A stretch of 53,813 bases of DNA from Gammaproteobacteria bacterium (GTDB lineage Bacteria; Pseudomonadota; Gammaproteobacteria; Pseudomonadales; Azotimanducaceae): positions 1 to 53,813 of the forward strand of contig JAPPND010000169.1 of NCBI GenBank assembly GCA_028818795.1. Direction: 5' to 3'. The position numbers and the translations under genes were made by a program. Below, piece after piece: positions 33,243 to 40,936 of this stretch. Below the pieces are notes generated by a model. The model saw only the letters and a program-made list of their open reading frames with translations. It did not search any database and was not told the DNA's origin. Numbering within the stretch: the stretch's first letter is position 1; each line of letters starts with the position of its first letter.

Positions 33243-34703
33243 ATGGCACGCGCACGGTTCTCTCTGGCACTTGCCCTATTGGCCGCGTTCTTGGCCCAGC
33301 AGTCCGTGGCGCAGGGGGTCGAGTTCCACGACCTGGCTTTCGACCAAGCGGCCGAACGGGCCGCCGCCGAGAACAAGCTGGTGTTCGTTGACTTCTTCAC
33401 CACGTGGTGCGCGCCCTGCAAGGAAATGGACGCCACCACGTTTCAGGATCCCGAGGTCGCCGACTGGCTCGCCGAACACACCGTGGCGTTGAAGGTGGAT
33501 GCGGAGGCGAACGAGACGAACGAGGCACTGGCGAAGCGGTTCGGGGTCCGATCGTTCCCCAACTACGTGTTCATAGCCCCGGACGGGAAGCTGATGGACC
33601 GCATCGCCGGGAAGCGTTCACCCGAGGAGTTCATTGCCGTTGGCGGAAGTGTGCTACGTGGCGAGAATGCCGTCGACCGCGCTCGTAGTGCACTGGCGAC
33701 CGGCGACCCCAACGATCCGATGTTGCGTTCTAGGTTGGCCGATGCGTACGTGGAAATGGGACAGGATGAGGACGCGCTCGAGGGGTATCTCTGGTGTTTC
33801 GATGAAGGCGAGAAGCATCGAAAGAGCTATCACGGCGTACGGCTATCCTTCCTGTTGAGCACCATTGAGCGACTTGGACGTCGGTACCCACCCGCACGAG
33901 AAGCTCTCGTCGAACGTCGTCAGGTGGCAGAACAACGCATCGTCGACGGTTCCGCCGAGTACGAGGACATCGCGGTGTATTCAAGCATCAACAGGGTCTT
34001 CAATGATCAAGAGGCCACGCTTGCCTTGTACGATCGCGTCAAGGACGAAGGATCGCTGGACGATGTAACGCTCTTTTCGTTCAAGAATACGTGCTTCGAC
34101 CTGCTGGTGGACGCGAAACGCTATGAAGAGATCGTAGCGGAATACGACGTTTCCGGAAGGGTCGACCAGGAGTTCGACTCTTACCGGTGGTCGATGGAGA
34201 CGTATCGTGATTTCGACGCACTGCTCGACCTGGCCAACGAAGAGATCGCCGAGTCCATGCGCAAGGAGGTAGAGAAACTGGCGAAGGACGAGCTTCTCCA
34301 GAACCAGATGCGCCAATCCGCCAAGGATATGTTGCGTCGCGGCGTCGCTTCGTCCTACCAGGTACTGATCGGTGCCGGTCGCCTCGACGAGGCAACGGCT
34401 GTTGCCCAACGGTTGACCGAAGAGCTAGACGACGCCGAATCCCACTACGCCTTGGCGTGGGCCGGCTACCTCACCGGGGCACCGGTGGAGGCGAACTTGA
34501 CACAGGCGCGCCGGGCGTTCGAGATGACCGGTGGCGAGGACATTTCGATTGTCGACACGTTGGGGCGAGTACTCGCGACAATGGGCCATCGGGATGAGGC
34601 GATTCTTGTCGCCGAGGAGGGCCTTGCCAAGGCTACGACGACGCGCGACCGGCGGACCATGGCGGCCTGCCTCGAGTACTGCCGCAAACAACCCGCCGGC
34701 TGA
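33243..34703 (+). CDS. Exported thioredoxin-fold protein with TPR-like C-terminal region
   Basis: The 486-residue protein begins with a signal peptide (MARARFSLALALLAAFLAQQ, cleavage after SVA). Residues 26-140 are a thioredoxin domain with TTWCAPCKEMD (Cys56 and Cys59) and RSFPNYVFIAPDG, in the DsbD-C/thioredoxin-7 style. The remaining 340 residues are all-helical, with TPR-like units (SRLADAYVEMGQDEDALEGYL; DTLGRVLATMGHRDEAILVA, each abbreviated). It probably acts on disulfides in the periplasm, with the helical part binding the partner. GAGGAG precedes ATG 33243 by 5 nt. Confidence 0.8.
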   Translation: MARARFSLALALLAAFLAQQSVAQGVEFHDLAFDQAAERAAAENKLVFVDFFTTWCAPCKEMDATTFQDPEVADWLAEHTVALKVDAEANETNEALAKRFGVRSFPNYVFIAPDGKLMDRIAGKRSPEEFIAVGGSVLRGENAVDRARSALATGDPNDPMLRSRLADAYVEMGQDEDALEGYLWCFDEGEKHRKSYHGVRLSFLLSTIERLGRRYPPAREALVERRQVAEQRIVDGSAEYEDIAVYSSINRVFNDQEATLALYDRVKDEGSLDDVTLFSFKNTCFDLLVDAKRYEEIVAEYDVSGRVDQEFDSYRWSMETYRDFDALLDLANEEIAESMRKEVEKLAKDELLQNQMRQSAKDMLRRGVASSYQVLIGAGRLDEATAVAQRLTEELDDAESHYALAWAGYLTGAPVEANLTQARRAFEMTGGEDISIVDTLGRVLATMGHRDEAILVAEEGLAKATTTRDRRTMAACLEYCRKQPAG

Positions 34704-34708
34704 CCCCC

Positions 34709-34755
34709 GCGCCCACTCTTGGTGCTATGATGCCCCGCTTTGGGGCATTGGGCGC
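34709..34755. terminator. Nested two-stem structure after the thioredoxin/TPR gene
   Basis: The outer stem is GCGCCCA (34709-34715) with TGGGCGC (34749-34755). The inner stem is TGCCCC (34731-34736) with GGGGCA (34742-34747). It starts 5 nt after the upstream stop. It has no T-tract. TATGAT at 34725-34730 just before the inner stem could be a -10 element, so the structure may lie at the start of a glnA leader and not be a terminator. Confidence 0.45.
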
Positions 34756-34808
34756 TCCAGGCTAAAGAACTGCCGCTCGCCGAGTGGCATGGCGGCGTTC
34801 CTTGGCTT

Positions 34809-34825
34809 CTGGCGCAATTGTTGCA
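34809..34825 (+). promoter_or_regulatory. Sigma-54-type promoter before the glutamine synthetase gene
   Basis: CTGGCGCAATTGTTGCA matches the -24/-12 consensus YTGGCACG-N4-TTGCW with exact GG (34811-34812) and GC (34823-34824) and correct 17-bp length. It lies 147 bp upstream of the glutamine synthetase ATG. Sigma-54/NtrC control of glutamine synthetase is well known. No clear NtrC site was found. Confidence 0.6.
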
Positions 34826-34972
34826 TTGAACTAGCCGAACGTGTGAGAAGCCGTCGTTGCCGGGTCGTGATGCACGTCTTGGGCAGGATTGCACCGAAAA
34901 CGGATTCGGCTTGGGCCGGGGCCCCTGGGGCTGCGGCCCAAGAGTGCTTTGACTGAAGGAGACAACCAAGGG

Positions 34973-35983
34973 ATGAAAAGCAAGTTGGAATACATCTGGC
35001 TGGACGGCATCACGCCGACCCAGAGCCTGCGCAGCAAGACGCGGGTGGAGAGAGACTTCGGGGGAACGCTGGAAGAGTGCCCGATGTGGAACTTCGATGG
35101 CAGTTCCACCGCCCAGGCCGAAGGCAACGCGTCGGACCTGCTGCTGAAGCCGGTGGCAATTTTCCCGGACCCCTGCCGCACGGATGCCTACCTCGTGATG
35201 ACGGAGGTAATGAATGCCGACGGCTCGCCCCACGAGTCGAACGGTCGCGCGACGATCGAAGACGACGACGAGGACTTCTGGTTCGGCTTCGAGCAGGAGT
35301 ACTTCCTTTGGGACACCAGTACGAACCTACCTCCCGGGTTCCCCGCTGGCGGCTACCCCGGCCCGCAGGGCGCCTACTACTGTTCCGTCGGTGCCCGCAA
35401 TGCCTTCGGGCGGCAGTGCATCGACGAGCACTTGGATGCGTGCCTTGACTCCGGAATCAATGTCGAGGGCATCAACGCGGAGGTTGCCGCCGGCCAGTGG
35501 GAGTTCCAGGTATTCGCCAAGGGTGCTGCACGCGCCGGCGACGAGACTTGGGTGGCCCGCTACCTGGCCGAGCGCACCGGCGAGAAGTACGGCTACGCGG
35601 TCAACTGGCACCCGAAGCCCGTACTCGGGGATTGGAACGGCTCCGGCATGCACGCGAACTTCTCGAATGGCGTCATGCGCGAGTCCGGCGACGAGGAGAC
35701 GTTCACCAAGATCTGCGAGCACTTCGGCAACAACATCCCGCGACATATCGCGGTGTACGGCGCCGACAACGACCAGCGCTTGACGGGTTTGCACGAGACG
35801 CAGTCGATCGACAAGTTCAATTACGGCATCGCCGACCGGGGCGCGTCCATCCGGATTCCCATCGTCACCATCGAGGCAGGGTGGAAGGGACGCTTGGAAG
35901 ACCGGCGACCGGCATCGAATGCCGATCCCTACAAGGTCGCGGCGGCCATCGTCAAGACGACGAAGGAAGCATTGGCCTCGTAA
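34973..35983 (+). CDS. glnII: Glutamine synthetase, type II (GSII)
   Basis: This 336-residue enzyme is of the short eukaryote-like type II class. It has EYIWLDGI, PMWNFDGSSTAQAEG, FGFEQEYFLWD, the ATP-site NWHPKPVLGDWNGSGMHANFS and GLHETQSIDKFNYGIADRGASIRIP. It makes glutamine from glutamate and ammonia with ATP. GSII lacks the adenylylation loop of GSI, so control is mainly transcriptional, which fits the sigma-54-type promoter upstream. ATG 34973 follows AAGGAG by 11 nt, a long spacing. GSII is known in rhizobia, actinobacteria and scattered other bacteria. No GSI gene is in the window. Confidence 0.9.
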   Translation: MKSKLEYIWLDGITPTQSLRSKTRVERDFGGTLEECPMWNFDGSSTAQAEGNASDLLLKPVAIFPDPCRTDAYLVMTEVMNADGSPHESNGRATIEDDDEDFWFGFEQEYFLWDTSTNLPPGFPAGGYPGPQGAYYCSVGARNAFGRQCIDEHLDACLDSGINVEGINAEVAAGQWEFQVFAKGAARAGDETWVARYLAERTGEKYGYAVNWHPKPVLGDWNGSGMHANFSNGVMRESGDEETFTKICEHFGNNIPRHIAVYGADNDQRLTGLHETQSIDKFNYGIADRGASIRIPIVTIEAGWKGRLEDRRPASNADPYKVAAAIVKTTKEALAS

Positions 35984-36050
35984 CATTCGGCCGGGGCACA
36001 CGGGACGTCGCCAAGGCGTCCACCCACTCCAAACGTGCCGGGAACAGATC

Positions 36051-36083
36051 GTAGGGGACGGGCTCGTCCCGTCCCGCTGCTAC
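36051..36083. repeat. GTAGGGG/CTAC palindromic element, short copy C
   Basis: This 33-bp version, GTAGGGGACGGGCTCGTCCC followed by GTCCCGCTGCTAC, corresponds to one hairpin half of copies A and B. It lies between convergent glutamine synthetase and enoyl-CoA hydratase genes. A second small hairpin (GGACGTCGCCAAGGCGTCC) at 36003-36021 lies just before it. Confidence 0.65.
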
Positions 36084-36098
36084 ACGCTTGGGACGCGT

Positions 36099-36887
36099 TC
36101 AACGCATACGCCATTCCGGCGATCGCTTCTCGGCGAACGCGCGCGCCCCTTCCACCGCATCCTCGGACGACCAGACGGACTCGATCAGCATCGCCCCCAT
36201 CCTTCGGGCGTAGTCGAGCGGCATTTCGAGCCCGAGATGCGCGAGCTTGCGCGTGGCCCGTACCGCCAGCGGGGCATTGCGGGCGATGGTCTCGGCCATT
36301 TCGATGGCGGTGTCGAGCAGGTCGGGAAGCGGGACAACGCGGCTCACCAGTCCCATCCGCAACGCTCCCTCCGCCCGAACCGGTTCGCCGGAGAGCAACA
36401 GCCACATCGAGTTCGAGAGCCCCACGAGCCGGGGCAGGTTAAAGGATCCGCCGGGTGGGCAAAGCCCCACCTTGACCTCCGCCAGGGCCATGTGTGCGTT
36501 GTCGGAGCAGATCCGGATGTCGCAGGTGAGGGCCTTCTCCAAACCGCCACCGTAGGCCGCCCCGTTGATGGCCGCAATCGTCGGCTTGCCGTGATCGGGG
36601 GCGATGCGCTCGAAGCGCGTGATGGGCGGTGGGACCGTCGGAGTGCTGTCGCTGGCCGCCGGACGGGTTTCCTGTTCCGCCGCCTCCTTGAGATCGCGAC
36701 CCGCGCAGAAGGCACGGTCGCCGGCCCCGGTGTAGATGCCGATCCAGGCGTCGTCGTCTGCGGCGAACTCGGCCTCGGCCTGGCGCAGTTCCGAACTCAA
36801 TTCGCTACCCAGCGCGTTCATGCGTTCGGGGCGGTTCAGGGTGATGATCGCGACGTGGCCGCGTTTCTCGTAGATCACGTAGGCCAT
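36099..36887 (-). CDS. Enoyl-CoA hydratase/isomerase (crotonase) family protein
   Basis: The 262-residue protein has the crotonase pattern: VAIITLNRPERMNALG, the oxyanion-hole segment DRAFCAGRDLKEAA, and INGAAYGGGLEKALTCDIRI with the second oxyanion Gly. In AEVKVGLCPPGGSFNLPRLVG the catalytic Glu region and the GLxPxxG turn are present. AAGGA lies 8 nt before ATG 36887. The acyl-CoA substrate is unknown, and isomerase or hydrolase activity is equally possible. The gene stands alone, although the SDR at 7492 could act on the same kind of substrate. Confidence 0.82.
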   Translation of the reverse strand: MAYVIYEKRGHVAIITLNRPERMNALGSELSSELRQAEAEFAADDDAWIGIYTGAGDRAFCAGRDLKEAAEQETRPAASDSTPTVPPPITRFERIAPDHGKPTIAAINGAAYGGGLEKALTCDIRICSDNAHMALAEVKVGLCPPGGSFNLPRLVGLSNSMWLLLSGEPVRAEGALRMGLVSRVVPLPDLLDTAIEMAETIARNAPLAVRATRKLAHLGLEMPLDYARRMGAMLIESVWSSEDAVEGARAFAEKRSPEWRMR

Positions 36888-36992
36888 CGGCGTGTCCTTG
36901 TAGTTGATCGACGGACGGGACAGTGTCTCACCTCGAACCGATCTTGGACATCCCGAAGCCTAGGACAAGGGAGTCTGCACCGACGCAAGGCA

Positions 36993-38981
36993 CTACGGCG
37001 TGGCGAATCGCCGGAACGCGCCGTCCGGTCTGGCCATCAACTCGGATGGCGATCCCTGCTCGACAATCCGACCGTCGTCCATGAACACCACGAGATCCGC
37101 GCTGGCCACGGTGGACAGGCGGTGGGCGATGAGAAACACGATCCGGTTCTCCTTGATCCCATTCAGCGCGTCGACCAGGGCATTTTCGGCATCGGGATCC
37201 AGCGCGGCCGTGGGTTCGTCCAAGATCAGCACGGGCGTGTCCCGCACCAGACCGCGGGCGATGCTGAGGCGCTGTTTCTGGCCCACGGACAGGGTGTCTC
37301 CACCGCCGCCTATAACGGTCTGGTACCCGTCCGGTAGCGCGGCGACGAAGTCGTGGGCGCCGCCCATCCGCGCCGCCCGTTGTAGCTCGGCGTCGGTCGC
37401 GTCCGGTCGCCCGAGACGCAGGTTGTCGAGAATCGTCTCGGAGAACAGCAGGTGTTCCTGGAAGACGTAGGAGACTTGATCGCGGATCGAGGCGGGATCG
37501 AGTTCGCGAATGTCGACATCGTCGAACAGGATCCGCCCGGAAGTCGGTTGCAGGAAACCGGGCACCAGGTAGGCGAGGCTGGTCTTGCCTGCGCCGGTAG
37601 GCCCGACAAGTGCGACTGTCTGACCCATGCGGGCTCCGAATGAGACCCCCGTTAACGCTTGCCGCCCATCGGGATAGACCAGTCCGACGTTGTCGAACTC
37701 AATGCTCTCGCATACCGGCGGTGCGGGTGCGGATCGGGCCGACGAGCCCTTGTCGCCAGGGAGGTCGATGAAGAAGAACACCCGGCGCACGCCCGCTGCG
37801 TTGTTCTGGAAGTCCACCCATAGTCGTCCGAAGGTGATCGACGCGCCCGCCACCGTGAAGAACAGCCCGAGCACGACGATGAAATCGCCCGGCAGCAACT
37901 TGCCGCCGATGATCTCCTCGGTCACCAGCAGGAATGTCCAGACGCCCACCCCGAGGAGCGCTAGGGAGGACGCCGCGTCGATGGCGATACCCACCGCGAC
38001 CACGTGCCGATAGCGGCGGAACGAGTCGGCGCTCGCGCCGGCGAATTCCTCGCGCTGCTTGTCCTCGGCCCCGTGGCTTTGCACGGCGATCATGTTGGCG
38101 GTGTTCTCCTCGATGCGGTTGGTGGTCGCGGTGCCCGAACTGCGGCTCGCCTGGCTTGCCCGGCGGGCCAGCCCCGCCAACGGTGCGGTGAACAGGAGCG
38201 CCAAGGGCATCGTGGCCATCGCCAGCCAGATCAGCTCCGGGATGATGTGGCCGAAGCTGTAGTGCATCACGTAGACCGAAACGGCGGCACCGAGGATCGA
38301 CACCACCGGCATGAGCGTGATGTCGAAACAGATGCCCTGGATCGATGGCGCGTCGTACATGGTCCGGTAGATGCTGTCGCCAATGCGCTGGTCGTCGAGC
38401 ACGGGCATCGGCAGGCGTATCAGGCGGTGGAACAGGTGCGTACGAAAGGAGTCGGTTACCCGCTGCACCAGCCGGATGTTGCACAAGAGGTCGGCCAAGC
38501 CCCAGACACCGCCTGCCATGGACCAGCCCGCGCTGATGAGGTTTTCGCTCTGGGTTGCCGTGTCCTGCCCTTGGCCTAGGAACGCCAGGTTGCCCCGGGG
38601 GTCTCCCGCGCCGGCCCCGAACAGGACTACCAGCCCGCCCAGGAGCGCTAGGGTGGCCAGGAGCAAGCCGGACGAATCGAGACCCGCGACGGCGGTGACG
38701 AACGGCTCGAAGAACGGTGGGAAGCGGATCGTCGACTCGGCAAGCGAATGTTGCAGCACCACGTGGTCGACGAGGATCTTAAGAGGCCAGGGCACCACGA
38801 GGAGTGGTGCAAAGCTGCCAAGCATCAGGCCGAACTTGAGCGCGAACAATCGCCAGTGCGGGCGGATGTAGACCAGGCACCGCCCGAGGATGCGAAACAC
38901 GTCCGCAGCCGTAAGGTCGGTGTGGACGTCGACGACATCGTCGTACGACCGACCGGCAGGTTGCCGCGTCGGGTCAGGCAT
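36993..38981 (-). CDS. ABC exporter half-transporter (permease-ATPase), subunit 2
   Basis: The 662-residue protein has an N-terminal six-helix exporter domain (LFALKFGLMLGSFAPLLVV, then QRVTDSFRTHLFHRLIRLPM coupling region) and a C-terminal ATPase: Walker A VGPTGAGKTSL, Q-loop SYVFQEHLLFSETI, signature LSVGQKQRLSIARGL, Walker B VLILDEPTAALD, H-loop AHRLS. ATG 38981 overlaps the end of the upstream half-transporter gene by 8 bp, so the two are translationally coupled and should form a heterodimer. The signature differs from LSGGQ at one position. Lipid, peptide or drug export are possible. Confidence 0.85.
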   Translation of the reverse strand: MPDPTRQPAGRSYDDVVDVHTDLTAADVFRILGRCLVYIRPHWRLFALKFGLMLGSFAPLLVVPWPLKILVDHVVLQHSLAESTIRFPPFFEPFVTAVAGLDSSGLLLATLALLGGLVVLFGAGAGDPRGNLAFLGQGQDTATQSENLISAGWSMAGGVWGLADLLCNIRLVQRVTDSFRTHLFHRLIRLPMPVLDDQRIGDSIYRTMYDAPSIQGICFDITLMPVVSILGAAVSVYVMHYSFGHIIPELIWLAMATMPLALLFTAPLAGLARRASQASRSSGTATTNRIEENTANMIAVQSHGAEDKQREEFAGASADSFRRYRHVVAVGIAIDAASSLALLGVGVWTFLLVTEEIIGGKLLPGDFIVVLGLFFTVAGASITFGRLWVDFQNNAAGVRRVFFFIDLPGDKGSSARSAPAPPVCESIEFDNVGLVYPDGRQALTGVSFGARMGQTVALVGPTGAGKTSLAYLVPGFLQPTSGRILFDDVDIRELDPASIRDQVSYVFQEHLLFSETILDNLRLGRPDATDAELQRAARMGGAHDFVAALPDGYQTVIGGGGDTLSVGQKQRLSIARGLVRDTPVLILDEPTAALDPDAENALVDALNGIKENRIVFLIAHRLSTVASADLVVFMDDGRIVEQGSPSELMARPDGAFRRFATP

Positions 38982-40872
38982 GGGCGCTGTCGATCGCGGC
39001 AAGGCTCTCGCGACTCGCGAATGCCCGGTATCGCCCGACCGGATAGTTCATCAGCGCGTCGTGGCTGCCTTGCTCGACAACCGTACCGTGCTCGACGAAG
39101 AGCACTTGGTGGGCTTGGCGGATCGTGCGGATCCTGTGGGTGATGAGAAAAATGACCTTGTCGCGGCCCCACTCGGTGAGGCGTTCGAGCACATCCTGCT
39201 CGGTATCCACGTCGAGTGATGCCGTGGGTTCGTCGAGGATCAGGATCGGCGCGTTCTTCGCCACCGCCCGGGCGATGGAGATCCGTTGCCGCTGACCCGT
39301 GGAGAGCTTGGCGCCCCGCTCGCCGAGTTGGGTCGAGTAGCGCCCTGGCAAGGCCTCGATGAACTCGTCGGCGCAAGCCCTGGCCGCAGCCGCTCGCACC
39401 GACGCGTCGTCGGCATCCGGCGCCGCGAAGCGGATGTTGTCGGCGATGCTCGTCGGGAACAGGGCGTTTTCCTGCAGCACGATGCCGATGCCGTCCCGTA
39501 ACGACCGCACGCGGATGTTTCGGATATCCTCCCCGTCGATGCTGATTTCGCCGCCATCCACGTTGTAGAGACGCAAGAGCAGGTTCATCAACGTGGACTT
39601 TCCCGCCCCGGAGGCGCCCACGATGGCCGTGACGGTGCCGACTCGTGCGGTGAACGTGGCATCGCGGATGACGGGCAGACCCGCCCGGTAGGCGAAGTCG
39701 ACATGGGCGAAGGAGACGCCTTCCCGGACTTGCGGCAACGGCTTGGCACCCGGTCGGTCCTGCACCTCGGGTTCGAGGCCGAGGAGGAAGAACGCCCGCT
39801 TGAGCCCGGTGCCGATGTCCTGCAGCAGGCTCCAGAGGTTCGCGAGGGCGACGCTGACACCGCCGATGGCGATGTTCCGGTCGCGGGCGGCCTGGAACGC
39901 GCCGAGATTCCATACGGCGAAACCCACCACGGCCACGAGGCCGTAGCCGAAGGTCGGCGCCTCGTCCCACACCCATTGCGTCATCAGGTAGTCCGCTCCA
40001 ATGACTGCGGCGGCCGTGAAGAGGAAGACCAAGAGGTTTAATACGGCGATTCGCCGACGCAACTCGTAGGCGCGGTCGAGCGCTCGGTGCGAGCGTCGGC
40101 GAAACGTGTTGAAGGCGGCGTCCTCCGCTTGCTGGGCCTTGAGCACGCGCGCCCCGTTGACGCTCTCTTGGATGTGCGAGGTCAGGGCGCTGTTGGCGAG
40201 CCTCGAGCGTGCGCTTCCATCCCGGAGGCGAGGCGTCAAGGCGCGGGCTACGAGGATCGAGGGGATGGCCGCGATCAGGAACAGCAAGCCGAGGTACGGC
40301 TCGAAGAAGCCGATCGCGACGAGGGCGATGGCGAGGTTGGCGAGTGCCGTGACCGGTTGGATCAACGCGTTCTGGACCACGGTGGTCACCATCGCGCTGT
40401 CCTGGTAGACGCGGTAGATCGCATCGCCCACGGGCGCCTCGTCGTGATAGCGCAGAGACAGGTGCACGGCGCGATCCATCATGGCCAGACGAAGGTGCTG
40501 GTTGACCCGTTGCAGGATCCAGGTGAGGTAGTAGCCCAGTCCGGTGCCGAGCAGGAACCCGGTGGCCATCAGGGCGCCCGCGACCACGAGGAACACCGTT
40601 CGCAGCGTGAACCGCGCCCCCTCGTCCAGGGTTTCGATGTCGACGAACCGCGCGGGGTCGAGACCAAGCAGGCTTGCCTGCGTGCCGGACAAGGGGTCGC
40701 CCAGGAACACCTTGTTGGTCAGGAGATCGAAAAACACCAGGGTCGAGGCGAGTTCGAGCAGCATGGCGATGCCCGACAACACCGCGAACGCGATGAAATG
40801 CTTGAGTTCCGGCAGGATGTAGCGCCGCGTGCGCCAGAGCGCGGCACCCAGGGCGAAACGCTCAATGGGCAT
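38974..40872 (-). CDS. ABC exporter half-transporter (permease-ATPase), subunit 1
   Basis: The 632-residue protein begins MPIERFALGAALWRTRRYIL, then six membrane helices with the coupling segment NQHLRLAMMDRAVHLSLRYH. The ATPase part has Walker A VGASGAGKSTL, Q-loop IVLQENALFPTSI, signature LSTGQRQRISIARAV, Walker B ILILDEPTASLD and H-loop THRIRTI. ATG 40872 is chosen; the frame extends to 40923 but those 17 codons lie in repeat copy D and are not conserved-looking. It pairs with the next gene and follows the PhyH/HEAT gene, so product modification followed by export is plausible but unproven. Confidence 0.85.
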   Translation of the reverse strand: MPIERFALGAALWRTRRYILPELKHFIAFAVLSGIAMLLELASTLVFFDLLTNKVFLGDPLSGTQASLLGLDPARFVDIETLDEGARFTLRTVFLVVAGALMATGFLLGTGLGYYLTWILQRVNQHLRLAMMDRAVHLSLRYHDEAPVGDAIYRVYQDSAMVTTVVQNALIQPVTALANLAIALVAIGFFEPYLGLLFLIAAIPSILVARALTPRLRDGSARSRLANSALTSHIQESVNGARVLKAQQAEDAAFNTFRRRSHRALDRAYELRRRIAVLNLLVFLFTAAAVIGADYLMTQWVWDEAPTFGYGLVAVVGFAVWNLGAFQAARDRNIAIGGVSVALANLWSLLQDIGTGLKRAFFLLGLEPEVQDRPGAKPLPQVREGVSFAHVDFAYRAGLPVIRDATFTARVGTVTAIVGASGAGKSTLMNLLLRLYNVDGGEISIDGEDIRNIRVRSLRDGIGIVLQENALFPTSIADNIRFAAPDADDASVRAAAARACADEFIEALPGRYSTQLGERGAKLSTGQRQRISIARAVAKNAPILILDEPTASLDVDTEQDVLERLTEWGRDKVIFLITHRIRTIRQAHQVLFVEHGTVVEQGSHDALMNYPVGRYRAFASRESLAAIDSAHA

Positions 40873-40879
40873 TGGGCCC

Positions 40880-40936
40880 GTAGGGGACGCCCTCGTGGCG
40901 TCCCGATTTTCGGACGACGGCAAACGTCGCCCCTAC
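40880..40936. repeat. GTAGGGG/CCCCTAC palindromic intergenic element, copy D
   Basis: The 57-bp element GTAGGGGACGCCC...CGTCGCCCCTAC fills the space between the PhyH gene and the ABC exporter genes. Its right end supplies the TAG stop of the PhyH gene (40933-40935, minus strand). It holds GGGACGCC/GGCGTCCC and CGACGG-type hairpins. Confidence 0.8.

Noticed and set aside
34740-34972. A glutamine (glnA-type) riboswitch in the glutamine synthetase leader
   Set aside because: The conserved core of that RNA motif could not be found; only simple hairpins and a sigma-54-type promoter are visible.
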